Shown one piece after another: positions 16,662-25,104 of a stretch of DNA of 36,434 bases. The stretch comes from CAYJAZ01 sp964369165. GTDB lineage: Bacteria; Desulfobacterota; Desulfovibrionia; Desulfovibrionales; Desulfovibrionaceae. The position numbers and the translations under genes are program-made. The DNA lies in assembly GCA_964369165.1 (NCBI GenBank), contig CAYJFE010000016.1:1-36434 (forward strand), in the 5' to 3' direction. Below the pieces are notes generated by a model. It was not told where the DNA came from, made no database searches, and saw only the letters and a program-made list of their open reading frames with translations. Within the stretch, counting starts at the first letter, position 1. Every line of letters starts with the position of its first letter.

Positions 16662-17684
16662 ATGGATATGAATACTGTTCGCACAAAGGCGAAAGAACTT
16701 TTTAAAGGTTCATGCCGTGTGTGTAAATTTTGTGATGGTAAAGCTTGCGTTGGCGAAACTCCAGGTATGGGTGGATGTGGCACAGCAAGTTCTTTTCATA
16801 ATAATTACAAAGCATTGCAAAATGTACGTTTGAATATGCGCTTAGTGCACGACGTGCTTTCACCCGATACTTCAGTGTCAATATTAGGCATGAAGCTTGA
16901 TATGCCACTTTTCATAGCTCCTATTGGCGGTATTTCTTATAATATGCAAAGTGCGATCACAGAAGATGAATACACAAATGCGGTTATTGAAGGCGCGAAA
17001 GAGTGCAATATCATGGGGACAACTGGCGATGGAGTGCCCGATATTATCCACGAATCAGGCTTTAGAGCAATTACAGAAGCAGAGGGGTATGGTATTCCCT
17101 TTATCAAACCCTGGAAAGATGCCGAATTTAATCAAAAATTTGAAAAAGCTCTGAAAACAAATTGCCCTGCTATAGGAATGGATATTGATGCTGCTGGTCT
17201 TATCACTTTGGCTTTGCAAGGTCGTCCTGTTTCTCCTAAGTCTATTGAAGAATTGACTAAAATTGTAACTATGGCACATGAAAATGGCAAAAAATTTATT
17301 CTCAAAGGCGTGATGACTGTGGAAGATGCACAGAACGCAGTTAAAGCAGGCTGCGATGCTATAGTTGTGTCAAATCATGGTGGCCGTGTGCTTGATTACA
17401 CACCAGGTACAGCTGAAGTTTTGCCAAAAATTGCAAAAGCAGTAAAAGGGAAAATCACAATTATTGTCGATGGAGCAATAAGAGATGGTTTTGATATATT
17501 AAAAATGTTGGCTCTAGGGGCTGATGCGGTGATGATTGGACGCCCTTATTCTGTGGCGGCTGTAGGTGGCTTGAAAGAGGGCGTTGTCACATATACAAAT
17601 CTTTTGAAAAATCAACTCACTCAAGCTATGGTGCTTACTGGCACACAAAAAGCAAGTGAAGTTTCTTCTTCTGTTATTTGTTAA
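16662..17684 (+). CDS. FMN-dependent alpha-hydroxy-acid oxidizing protein (lactate oxidase/dehydrogenase-like)
   Basis: A 340-aa TIM-barrel flavoenzyme of the LldD/glycolate oxidase family, which oxidises L-2-hydroxy acids such as lactate to 2-keto acids. Family residues seen: Lys215 (FILKGVMT), catalytic His239 and Arg242 in SNHGGR, then VDGAIRDGFD and IGRPY for the FMN phosphate. The N-terminus has a Cys cluster (Cys18, 21, 24, 29, 39), known in the short anaerobe-type members and absent from E. coli LldD; a metal or FeS role is inference. It has a strong TTGGAGGA ribosome binding site; a second in-frame ATG two codons later is also possible. The next gene is the CstA-type transporter. The exact substrate is not certain. 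Confidence 0.88.
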   Translation: MDMNTVRTKAKELFKGSCRVCKFCDGKACVGETPGMGGCGTASSFHNNYKALQNVRLNMRLVHDVLSPDTSVSILGMKLDMPLFIAPIGGISYNMQSAITEDEYTNAVIEGAKECNIMGTTGDGVPDIIHESGFRAITEAEGYGIPFIKPWKDAEFNQKFEKALKTNCPAIGMDIDAAGLITLALQGRPVSPKSIEELTKIVTMAHENGKKFILKGVMTVEDAQNAVKAGCDAIVVSNHGGRVLDYTPGTAEVLPKIAKAVKGKITIIVDGAIRDGFDILKMLALGADAVMIGRPYSVAAVGGLKEGVVTYTNLLKNQLTQAMVLTGTQKASEVSSSVIC

Positions 17685-17745
17685 ATTTTTCATTGTAAAC
17701 AAGCCAGAATGAGCAAAATGAAAATTAGCTCAAACTTATTTTTAT

Positions 17746-17772
17746 TTGACATTGCTTTAAAATTTGTATAGT
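17746..17772 (+). promoter_or_regulatory. Promoter for cstA
   Basis: TTGACA (17746-17751) and TATAGT (17767-17772) are both near consensus, separated by 15 bp; shifting the -35 by one base gives 16 bp. They lie about 50 bp before the start and imply a leader that contains a perfect inverted repeat. Confidence 0.55.
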
Positions 17773-17780
17773 GTGCTATC

Positions 17781-17804
17781 AATTAAAAAATTGCTTTTTT
17801 AATT
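17781..17804. promoter_or_regulatory. Perfect 10-bp inverted repeat in the cstA leader
   Basis: AATTAAAAAA, loop TTGC, TTTTTTAATT. It begins just downstream of the predicted transcription start, 23 bp before the cstA ATG. It could be an operator or a weak transcript hairpin whose 3' arm is a T-run. Confidence 0.5.
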
Positions 17805-17826
17805 AGATATTTTTTAAGGGGATTTT

Positions 17827-19251
17827 ATGATAACGTTTTTACTTTCCTGTTTCTTACTCTGCTTTGGCTATTTTATTTATGGCAAATACATAGCCGGAGT
17901 TTTTGGAGTAGATGCTAACCGTCCTGTGCCTTCACAAACTCAAGCTGATGGCTTTGACTTTGTTGAGCTTCCATCTTGGAAGTCTTTTTTGATTCAGTTT
18001 CTCAATATCGCGGGAACAGGCCCTATCTTTGGTGCTATTGCAGGTGCTATGTGGGGCGCAAATGCCTTTTTATGGATTGCCTTTGGTTGCGTATTTGCTG
18101 GTGCTGTACACGACTTTTTAATTGGCATGATGTCAGTTCGCTCTAATGGCACAACTGTTGCTGAATTAGTTGGACAAAACATCAACGCTTTTGCAAGACA
18201 AATCATGATTGTTTTGTCAGGTGTATTACTTCTTTTAGTCGGTGTTGTTTTTATTGCTTCACCAGCTGATATTTTAGCGAACTTAACAGGCGTAGATAGA
18301 TGGATTTTCATCGGCTTTATCTTTGCTTATTATATGCTTGCAACTGTATTGCCAGTTGATAAAATCATCGGCAAAATCTATCCTATTTTTGGTATAGCTC
18401 TTTTGATTATGGCCGTTGGTATTGTATTTGGCCTTGTAAGAACTGGCCTTATTTTTGAAATCCCTGAATTTGATTTTTCTAACCCGCACGTGGCTGGAAA
18501 ATCAATCTTTCCATACCTCTTTATTTCTATTGCTTGTGGTGCTATTTCTGGCTTCCACGCAACACAATCTCCAATTATTGCTAGATGTATCAAAAGCGAA
18601 ACAGAAGGCCGCAAAGTTTTCTATGGCGCAATGATCACTGAAGGCTTTGTTGCACTTATCTGGGCAGCAGCTGCCATGACTTTCTTTGGCGGTTTAGAAG
18701 GTCTTTCACAAGCTGGTTCAGCTCCTGTTGTTATCAATAAAGTTTCTATGGGCTTTATGGGAACAATCGGTATGGTGCTTGCTGTTTTAGGTGTTGTTGC
18801 TTGCCCAATCACATCAGGCGATACAGCATTTAGAGCGCTTCGTCTTACTATTGCTGACGGTTTCAATATCGATCAATCAAAAAAAATCAACAGATACTAT
18901 ATTGTTATTCCTGTGTTTGCTATTGCAGCAGCACTCCTTTTCATCGACTTTGCAATTATCTGGAGATATTTCTCTTGGTCAAACCAAACTCTTGCTACTT
19001 TCGCTTTGTGGGCAGCCGCAGCTTACCTCAAAAGAAATGGCAGAAACTATCTTGTTGCAATGATTCCAGCTATGTTTATGACAGTTGTTGTCACCTCTTA
19101 CATCTTAGTTGCTCCTGAAGGTTTCTATAGCCTCATGACTTCATTTGTAGATCTTAAAACTGCTGAATTGCTTGGAACAGGCGTTGGTATGGCATTGGCA
19201 CTTATCTTTGCTATGTTATTCAATGCTCGTATTAAAGCTGACAGGGCTTAA
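17827..19251 (+). CDS. cstA: CstA-family carbon starvation / pyruvate transporter
   Basis: A 474-aa polytopic inner-membrane protein with roughly a dozen hydrophobic spans. Family signatures: an N-terminal span with YGKYI, then VPSQTQADGFDFVELP, the conserved IAGTGPIFGAIAGAMWG and GAISGFHATQSPI, and CPITSGDTAFRALRL. E. coli CstA is about 700 aa; this is the shorter form lacking the long C-terminal extension, which is common in anaerobes. CstA members import peptides or pyruvate. A good AAGGGG ribosome binding site precedes the ATG, and the gene ends in a strong terminator. Next to a lactate-type oxidase, pyruvate is the attractive substrate (inference). Confidence 0.92.
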   Translation: MITFLLSCFLLCFGYFIYGKYIAGVFGVDANRPVPSQTQADGFDFVELPSWKSFLIQFLNIAGTGPIFGAIAGAMWGANAFLWIAFGCVFAGAVHDFLIGMMSVRSNGTTVAELVGQNINAFARQIMIVLSGVLLLLVGVVFIASPADILANLTGVDRWIFIGFIFAYYMLATVLPVDKIIGKIYPIFGIALLIMAVGIVFGLVRTGLIFEIPEFDFSNPHVAGKSIFPYLFISIACGAISGFHATQSPIIARCIKSETEGRKVFYGAMITEGFVALIWAAAAMTFFGGLEGLSQAGSAPVVINKVSMGFMGTIGMVLAVLGVVACPITSGDTAFRALRLTIADGFNIDQSKKINRYYIVIPVFAIAAALLFIDFAIIWRYFSWSNQTLATFALWAAAAYLKRNGRNYLVAMIPAMFMTVVVTSYILVAPEGFYSLMTSFVDLKTAELLGTGVGMALALIFAMLFNARIKADRA

Positions 19252-19380
19252 AAAAATTCATTCTTTTGAGTTTTTTCTGCCAAAAAGATAATTTTTTGTT
19301 GGAAATTCCACAAAATTTATGAATTTTAGTAAAAGTTGAAAATTCTTGAAAAATTCTGAATTTTGATAAATAGTAATAGA
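19252..19380. other. AT-rich spacer with GAATTTT-like short repeats
   Basis: No gene. It contains GGAAATTCC and several spaced variants of GAAAATTC / GAATTTT (about 19301-19372) before the cstA terminator. These could be regulatory or simply reflect base composition. Confidence 0.3.
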
Positions 19381-19410
19381 AAGAGCGGTTTATTATGGGC
19401 CGCTCTTTTT
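19381..19410 (+). terminator. cstA terminator
   Basis: AAGAGCGG (19381-19388) pairs with CCGCTCTT (19400-19407), followed by a T-run. Confidence 0.85.
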
Positions 19411-19456
19411 GTTTTTATATATCTTCAAAAAAGATTAAAATTAAGGCAAAAAAAGC

Positions 19457-19485
19457 TTGTCTTTCTTTTAAAAATATGCAATAAA
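19457..19485 (+). promoter_or_regulatory. Candidate promoter for rpmI-rplT
   Basis: TTGTCT (19457-19462), 17 bp, AATAAA (19480-19485). Modest matches, but well placed just after the cstA terminator and about 80 bp before rpmI. Confidence 0.35.
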
Positions 19486-19489
19486 ACTT

Positions 19490-19547
19490 GTTCGCACATA
19501 TAGTGTGAACGATATTTAGACTCTTCTTTTTATCACAAAAAAGAAGA
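19490..19547 (+). promoter_or_regulatory. Structured 5' leader of rpmI
   Basis: Two hairpins can be drawn before rpmI: GTTCGCAC / ATATA / GTGTGAAC (19490-19510) and CTTCTTTTT / ATCACA / AAAAAGAAG (19523-19546). The second ends just upstream of the AAGGAG ribosome binding site. L20 is known to repress rpmI-rplT through leader RNA in other bacteria; a similar role here is inferred. Confidence 0.4.
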
Positions 19548-19563
19548 AAAACAAGGAGCTCTC

Positions 19564-19761
19564 ATGCCAAAAATGAAAACTCGTCGCTGCGCTGCAAAGC
19601 GCTTTGAAGTGACTGGTAGCGGCAAGTTCCGTCGTCGCAAACAAAACTTACGCCACATTCTTACAAAGAAAAACGCGAAAAGAAAAATGCGCCTCGGACA
19701 ATCAGCTATCGTTGACAAAACAAACGAAGCGGCTGTTAAAAGAATGATGCCTTATGCATAA
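19564..19761 (+). CDS. rpmI: Ribosomal protein L35 (bL35)
   Basis: A 65-aa basic protein of the 50S subunit. It begins PKMKTRRCAAKRFEVTGSGK, continues with FRRRKQNLRHILTKK and ends MMPYA, all typical of bL35 at the usual length. It has a strong AAGGAG ribosome binding site. infC, which normally precedes it, is not there; the upstream gene is cstA, ended by a terminator. Confidence 0.98.
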   Translation: MPKMKTRRCAAKRFEVTGSGKFRRRKQNLRHILTKKNAKRKMRLGQSAIVDKTNEAAVKRMMPYA

Positions 19762-19807
19762 TTGCCTATTTGGGTAATTGAGCAAGTAAAAGCATTATTA
19801 TTGGTTT

Positions 19808-19896
19808 ATTAACTCAGACTTATTATAAAATAAGATAGTTAATGTTTTAGAAATATTTAGACATTCATCTGGCAACACCTTCCGCCTCGATGAATG
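19808..19896 (+). promoter_or_regulatory. Structured rpmI-rplT intergenic RNA (possible L20 control site)
   Basis: The 152-nt gap holds a two-part hairpin: ATTAACT pairs with AGTTAAT (19808-19814 / 19837-19843) around CTTATT-ATAA-AATAAG. A second stem, CATTCATC with GATGAATG (19862-19869 / 19889-19896), ends about 5 nt before the TTAGGAG ribosome binding site of rplT. It would suit translational control of rplT, but this is inference from pairing alone. Confidence 0.45.
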
Positions 19897-19913
19897 AAGT
19901 TAGGAGATAATCC

Positions 19914-20264
19914 ATGCGTGTAAAGAGAGGGATGGCCTCACATCGTAGGCACAAAAAATATTTGGATATGGCAAAAGGTTTCAGATCTGGTCGCCATAAA
20001 TTGTACCGCACAGCTCGTGAAGCGGTGGAACGTTCATTATGCTACGCATACCGTGATCGCAAAGTGAAGAAAAGAGAGTTCCGTAAACTTTGGATCATGC
20101 GTATCAACGCTGGTGTTCGTGAACACGGCATGAGCTATTCACGTTTCGTGAATGCAATGCAAAAAGCAGGTATCGAACTTAACCGTAAAGTGCTTGCTGA
20201 CCTTGCAGTTAGAGATAAAGCAGCTTTTGCTCAAATCGTTGAACAAGTAAAAGCACACGCTTAA
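19914..20264 (+). CDS. rplT: Ribosomal protein L20 (bL20)
   Basis: A 116-aa, strongly basic 50S assembly protein with the family's N-terminal extension (RVKRGMASHRRHKKYLDMAKGF) and the core motifs LYRTAREAVERSLCYAYRDR, LWIMRINAG and SYSRF. The length is normal. It is needed for early 50S assembly and in several bacteria represses its own operon through mRNA binding. The ribosome binding site is TTAGGAG, and a strong terminator follows the gene, so read-through into pheS may be limited. Confidence 0.98.
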   Translation: MRVKRGMASHRRHKKYLDMAKGFRSGRHKLYRTAREAVERSLCYAYRDRKVKKREFRKLWIMRINAGVREHGMSYSRFVNAMQKAGIELNRKVLADLAVRDKAAFAQIVEQVKAHA

Positions 20265-20275
20265 TTTTGCAACAT

Positions 20276-20308
20276 AAGGGGTGGTAAAAATATTTGCCAC
20301 CCCTTTTT
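20276..20308 (+). terminator. Terminator after rplT
   Basis: AAGGGGTGG (20276-20284) pairs with CCACCCCTT (20297-20305), extended by TAAA/TTTG, then a T-run. It lies in the 75-bp gap before pheS and may act as a terminator or attenuator. Confidence 0.8.
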
Positions 20309-20339
20309 AAACTTAAACGAGAGATGTAAAAGGTCGCAT

Positions 20340-21401
20340 ATGAATCTGCGTGAAAAACTTGATAGCCTGACTCAATCATTTGAAAATGAACTTGGTCAGG
20401 TTTTGTCTTTAGATACAATTGAAAAAATTAGGGTTGATTTTTTAGGCCGTAAGGGGCAAATTGCCGATCTTATGAGCCAACTTGGCCAACTTTCAAAAGA
20501 AGAACGTCCACAATTTGGGCAGGCTGTAAACGCAATTAAAGAAAAAATCACTCAAGCTGTGGAAAATAGAAAGGCTGAATTAGTGAAAGCTGAAGAAGAA
20601 GCCTTTGTAAATAATTTTGACCATACCACTCAAGGCAGACAGCCTTGGCATGGCTCTATGCATCCAATTAATATAGTGATGGAAGATATTTGCCAAGTAT
20701 TGCAAGATTTTGGCTTTGATGTTGTGGTTGGTCCTGAGGTTGAAACTGATTATTACAATTTTGAAACCCTCAATTTTCCGCACGATCACCCTGCTAGAGA
20801 TATGCAAGACACACTTTTTGTTGCAGACAAAATTCTCATGCGTACACACACTTCACCTATGCAAATCAGAGCCATGAAAGAGCGCAAACCGCCTTTAGCT
20901 GTTATTGCACCTGGTAAAGTGTATAGAAGAGATTCTGATATTACTCACACACCAATGTTCCACCAAGTAGAAGGTTTACTTGTTGGTGAAAAAATTTCCT
21001 TAGCTCATCTTCGTGGCATACTTTCAGCTATGTGTAAAACTCTATTTGGCGAAGAAACAAAAGTGCGTTTTCGTCCTTCTTTCTTCCCCTTCACAGAGCC
21101 TAGCATGGAAGTAGACGTAAGCTGTATGCGCTGTAAAGGCGAAGGCCACTTAGACGGAGAACCTTGCCGTATATGCAAAACAACAGGCTGGCTTGAAATC
21201 TTAGGTTCAGGCATGGTTGACCCAGCAGTTTTTGAAGCAGTAGGCTATAATCCTGATGAAGTGACTGGCTTTGCCTTTGGCCTTGGCGTTGAACGTATTG
21301 CCATGCTCAAATATGGCATTAACGATTTGCGTATGAATTTTGAAAATGATGTGAGATTCTTATCTCAATTCTCTATGGGTGACTCTTGGAGAAGAAGCTA
21401 A
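20340..21401 (+). CDS. pheS: Phenylalanyl-tRNA synthetase alpha subunit
   Basis: A 353-aa class II aminoacyl-tRNA synthetase subunit that pairs with PheT to charge tRNA-Phe. It has an N-terminal coiled coil (about 1-90, with FLGRKGQIADLM), motif 2 around RRDSDITHTPMFHQVEG and FTEPSMEVDVSC, and motif 3 GFAFGLGVERIAMLKYG near the C-terminus. A Cys-rich insert (CMRCKGEGHL then CRICKTTGW) is the zinc-knuckle-like form of many bacterial PheS. The ribosome binding site is AAAAGG. It is followed 23 bp later by ackA rather than directly by pheT. Confidence 0.98.
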   Translation: MNLREKLDSLTQSFENELGQVLSLDTIEKIRVDFLGRKGQIADLMSQLGQLSKEERPQFGQAVNAIKEKITQAVENRKAELVKAEEEAFVNNFDHTTQGRQPWHGSMHPINIVMEDICQVLQDFGFDVVVGPEVETDYYNFETLNFPHDHPARDMQDTLFVADKILMRTHTSPMQIRAMKERKPPLAVIAPGKVYRRDSDITHTPMFHQVEGLLVGEKISLAHLRGILSAMCKTLFGEETKVRFRPSFFPFTEPSMEVDVSCMRCKGEGHLDGEPCRICKTTGWLEILGSGMVDPAVFEAVGYNPDEVTGFAFGLGVERIAMLKYGINDLRMNFENDVRFLSQFSMGDSWRRS

Positions 21402-21424
21402 TAGCATAGAAAGGAAATAGAATT

Positions 21425-22627
21425 ATGAAAATACTTGTTATCAATGCTGGTTCTTCCTCTTTCAAGTATCAGCTTATAGATATGGAAAGTCAAACACCTC
21501 TTTGCGCAGGCTTAGTTGAGCGCATTGGCGAAGAAATGGGCGCATTAGTCTATAAACGCTTTCCAGATAGCGAACAAGAAGAAAAAATCAAACTTGAGCA
21601 CCCTTTTGAAACGCATAGAGCAGGTATGCTTGAAGTTATGAGCATGATTACTTCTGCTGACAAAGGCGTTATCAAAGACGCAAGCGAAATTTCAGCGGCA
21701 GGGCACAGGGTTGTAATGGGTGGCTCTTTGTCAGACACACAAGTGACTGAAGAAGTGAAAAATATTATCCGTGACTTCTCTTCGCTTTCTCCACTTCACA
21801 ATCCAGCAAATCTAGCTGGTATTGAAGTTTTAGAAGAGCTTTTTCCGCACCTTCCTTCTGTGGCTGTTTTTGACACAGGCTTTCATTCCAGCATGGAAGA
21901 GCACGTTTATACCTATGCTATTTCAAAAGAACTTTCTGAAAAATACAAACTTCGCCGCTATGGTTTCCACGGCACTTCACACAAATATGTTTCAAGAGAA
22001 GCCGCAAAATTCTTAGGCAAAAAACCTGAAGATTGCAAATTAATCGTCTGCCATTTGGGCAATGGTTGTTCAATGTCTGCTGTGAAAAATGGCAAATGTG
22101 TTGATACAACTATGGGGCTTACTCCTCTTGAAGGGCTTATGATGGGTACACGCTCTGGTGATATCGATCCTGCTTTGCCACTCTTTTTGATGAAGAATGA
22201 AAATATGACTGCCGATGAAATGGATACATTTCTCAATAAAAAGTCCGGACTTAAAGGCGTTTGCGGCATGAATGATATGCGTGACTTGCACGAAGCAAGA
22301 GAAAAAGGCGATAAAGATGCCGAACTTGCTTTTCAAATGTTTGTGCACAAAATTCGTAAATATGTAGGCGCGTATATGCTTGAATTAGACGGCATTGACG
22401 GACTTATCTTCACAGGTGGTATTGGCGAAAATGACGAATTTGTGCGTGAAGGCGTGACGGATAATCTTTCCTTTGTGGGCATAGAGCTAGATAAAGAAGA
22501 AAATCTTATCAGACGTGGCCATGCGCGTGTTATTTCAACAAAAAATTCAAAAATTCCTGTAGTGATTTATCCAACGAATGAAGAATTGGAAATTGCCCTT
22601 ACTACTCAAAAAATACTTTCAAAGTAA
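21425..22627 (+). CDS. ackA: Acetate kinase
   Basis: A 400-aa cytoplasmic kinase that interconverts acetyl phosphate + ADP and acetate + ATP. Signatures: N-terminal phosphate loop ILVINAGSSSFKYQL, AAGHRVVMGG, YGFHGTSHKYVS, CHLGNGCSM and C-terminal FTGGIGEND. The length is normal. The ribosome binding site AAAGGAAA lies just upstream. It sits in the same direction between pheS (23 bp) and pheT (25 bp), an unusual place; I would expect it next to pta, which is not in the window. In a sulfate reducer or fermenter it would make ATP from acetyl phosphate. Confidence 0.98.
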   Translation: MKILVINAGSSSFKYQLIDMESQTPLCAGLVERIGEEMGALVYKRFPDSEQEEKIKLEHPFETHRAGMLEVMSMITSADKGVIKDASEISAAGHRVVMGGSLSDTQVTEEVKNIIRDFSSLSPLHNPANLAGIEVLEELFPHLPSVAVFDTGFHSSMEEHVYTYAISKELSEKYKLRRYGFHGTSHKYVSREAAKFLGKKPEDCKLIVCHLGNGCSMSAVKNGKCVDTTMGLTPLEGLMMGTRSGDIDPALPLFLMKNENMTADEMDTFLNKKSGLKGVCGMNDMRDLHEAREKGDKDAELAFQMFVHKIRKYVGAYMLELDGIDGLIFTGGIGENDEFVREGVTDNLSFVGIELDKEENLIRRGHARVISTKNSKIPVVIYPTNEELEIALTTQKILSK

Positions 22628-22652
22628 TAGCTTAGACTAAATAGGATACATT

Positions 22653-25103
22653 ATGTTACTTTCCCTTGCTTGGTTAAAAGAATTTGTGCCTTACACTGGT
22701 ACAGCGCAAGAACTTGGCGCAAAACTCACAATGCTTGGCTTAGAATTAGAAAATATTATAGAGCCTTATAAAGATATTGAACATATTGTCATAGGCTTTG
22801 TAAAAGAACGTGAAAAACACCCAGAAGCAGACAAGCTTTCAGTTTGTACAGTCGATGTTGGCCAAGCTGAACTTTTACAAATTGTGTGCGGTGCGCCAAA
22901 TGTTGATAAGGGGCAATACGTTCCTATTGCTATGGTTGGCACAAGTATGCCAGACGGCATGAAAATCAAAAAAGCAAAACTTCGCAATGTTGAATCGCTA
23001 GGTATGATCTGCTCTGAAAGAGAATTGAAACTTTCAGAAGATCACAATGGCATTATGGTTCTCAACGATATTTTGCCACAAGAAAAATTGCAAGTTGGCG
23101 CAAAATTGGTTGATGCGCTCAATCTTGATAAAGAAGTTTTAGAAATAGGCATCACTCCTAACCGTGCGGATTGTTTATCAGTTCTTGGCTTTGCTAGAGA
23201 AGTGGCACAAGCCTATAATTTACCGCTCACTTTGCCAAAATGCGAATTGAAAGTGGAAGAAAAATCCACTGGTCTCAAGCTTGATGTTGATGTAAATCTT
23301 TCGCCTTATTATACAGGGCGTGTTTTGGATAATCCAAAAGTTGGGCCTTCACCTGCTTGGCTTAAATACCGCTTGAATGCTATAGGCATACGTTCTATTT
23401 CAAATGTGGTTGATGCTACCAACTATGTCTTAATGGAGCTTGGGCTTCCTTTGCACTCCTTTGATAAAGACACTATCGAAGGCGATACTGTTTGCGTAAT
23501 TTCTGCTAAAGATGGTGAAAAATACACTACTTTAGATAGTCAAGAACGCACATTAAAAGTGAATGATATCTTGATTGCCGACAAGACAAAAACTATTGGC
23601 CTTGGTGGTGTGATGGGTGGTTTGAATTCAGAAACCACTGAAAATACTAAATCAATTTTCTTGGAAGCTGCAGTTTTTAATCCTTCCTTTATCAGAAAAA
23701 CAGCAAGACGTCTTGGCCTTTCTTCTGATGCTTCTTTCCGCTTTGAACGTGGCGTTGACCAAGCTATAGTTGACTTTGCAAGCGAGCGTTGCGCATATCT
23801 TATACAAGAACTTACAGGCGCGACTTGCAGAAGTGAAGTTTTGAAAACTGAAAATTCTGTTACTGCTCCAAAACCATTTAATTTCAACTATCCTAAATGT
23901 ATAGAACTTTTAGGTGTGGATATTTCAAAAGAATTCTGTGAAAAAACTCTTACAGGTCTTGGCTGTCAGCTTACTCAAGTTGATGAAGACAATTATACTG
24001 TTATTGCACCAAGTTGGAGAGCAGATTTATTCCGCCAAGCAGATTTGGCTGAAGAAGTCATTCGTTGCTTTGGTGTTGATGAAGTGCCAGAAGAATTTCC
24101 GCCTGTTTTAAAAGATTTGAAACAATGCGGCAAATTAGAAACTCGTCACCCATTCTTAGTTCGTCTTCGCCATTTTATGGCTGGTATGGGACTCAATGAA
24201 TGCGTGTGCTATAGCTTTGTTGGCCATGAAGATTTGGATAGATTGAATATTGCAAAAGACCATCGTGTGAGTATTGCAAACCCGCTTACAGCCGAGCAAA
24301 ATGTGCTTCGTACGGACTTAGCTCCTGGCCTTTTGAATGCTTTGAAAGTGAATATGGGGCAGGGCAATACTTCATTGAAATTGTTTGAAATTGCGCAATC
24401 ATTTGTACAAGATCCTAAAAGCGAAACCACTGTTCACGAAACAAGAAGAATGGCGATTTTGCTTACTGGCGAGCGTTTTTCACACTATCCGCATCCAAAT
24501 TACACCAATGAAATTTTTGAATATGCTGACTTGAAAGGTATAGTGGAAACCTTCTTCAAGAATTTCCTCAATCTCGACCTTCCTAAAATGGAAAAAGTGA
24601 ATAATCATCCATACATGAGCCCAGCTGTGAAGCTTGAAATTGGTGCGGATTGCCCATTAGCACTTGCTGACGCTGGCAATGTAGTGGCAACAATTGGCAG
24701 AATTAAACCTGAAATTGCAGATTATTACAATGCTCGTGAATATGTTTGGTATGCTGAAATCAATCTTTGCGCTTTGCGTGGCTTGTCAGCTAAAAACACA
24801 ATCAAATTCAACTCCTTGCCCGTTTATCCACCTGTGCGCCGTGATATCACAGTTATTGCGCCAAAAACCTTGGCTATGAAAGAAATTGTTGATACATTGC
24901 AAAATGCGAAAACAAAATATCTTGAAAAAGTTGAATTGCACGATTCTTATCAACCAAAAGGTCCGCTTGCAAATGACGAGCATAATCTTACCTTTAGGCT
25001 TACTTTCCGCTCGGCTGAAAAAACTTTAGTTGACGCTGACGTTGATAAAGAAAGAGAAAAACTTGTAAAAGTGCTTACTGAAAATTTAGGCGTAAGGATC
25101 TAA
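22653..25103 (+). CDS. pheT: Phenylalanyl-tRNA synthetase beta subunit
   Basis: An 816-aa large subunit of the (alpha-beta)2 enzyme, involved in tRNA binding and editing of mis-charged Tyr-tRNA-Phe. Domain order as in the family: N-terminal tRNA-binding OB fold (about 40-150, LQIVCGAPNVDKGQYVPIA), B3/B4 editing domain (NVVDATNYVLMELGLPLHSFD), B5 (about 400-475), catalytic-like core, and C-terminal anticodon-binding FDX-ACB domain (VYPPVRRDITVI). It is full length and unbroken. It ends 1 nt before the purD ATG, so purD translation is probably coupled. Confidence 0.98.
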   Translation: MLLSLAWLKEFVPYTGTAQELGAKLTMLGLELENIIEPYKDIEHIVIGFVKEREKHPEADKLSVCTVDVGQAELLQIVCGAPNVDKGQYVPIAMVGTSMPDGMKIKKAKLRNVESLGMICSERELKLSEDHNGIMVLNDILPQEKLQVGAKLVDALNLDKEVLEIGITPNRADCLSVLGFAREVAQAYNLPLTLPKCELKVEEKSTGLKLDVDVNLSPYYTGRVLDNPKVGPSPAWLKYRLNAIGIRSISNVVDATNYVLMELGLPLHSFDKDTIEGDTVCVISAKDGEKYTTLDSQERTLKVNDILIADKTKTIGLGGVMGGLNSETTENTKSIFLEAAVFNPSFIRKTARRLGLSSDASFRFERGVDQAIVDFASERCAYLIQELTGATCRSEVLKTENSVTAPKPFNFNYPKCIELLGVDISKEFCEKTLTGLGCQLTQVDEDNYTVIAPSWRADLFRQADLAEEVIRCFGVDEVPEEFPPVLKDLKQCGKLETRHPFLVRLRHFMAGMGLNECVCYSFVGHEDLDRLNIAKDHRVSIANPLTAEQNVLRTDLAPGLLNALKVNMGQGNTSLKLFEIAQSFVQDPKSETTVHETRRMAILLTGERFSHYPHPNYTNEIFEYADLKGIVETFFKNFLNLDLPKMEKVNNHPYMSPAVKLEIGADCPLALADAGNVVATIGRIKPEIADYYNAREYVWYAEINLCALRGLSAKNTIKFNSLPVYPPVRRDITVIAPKTLAMKEIVDTLQNAKTKYLEKVELHDSYQPKGPLANDEHNLTFRLTFRSAEKTLVDADVDKEREKLVKVLTENLGVRI

Positions 25104-25104
25104 T

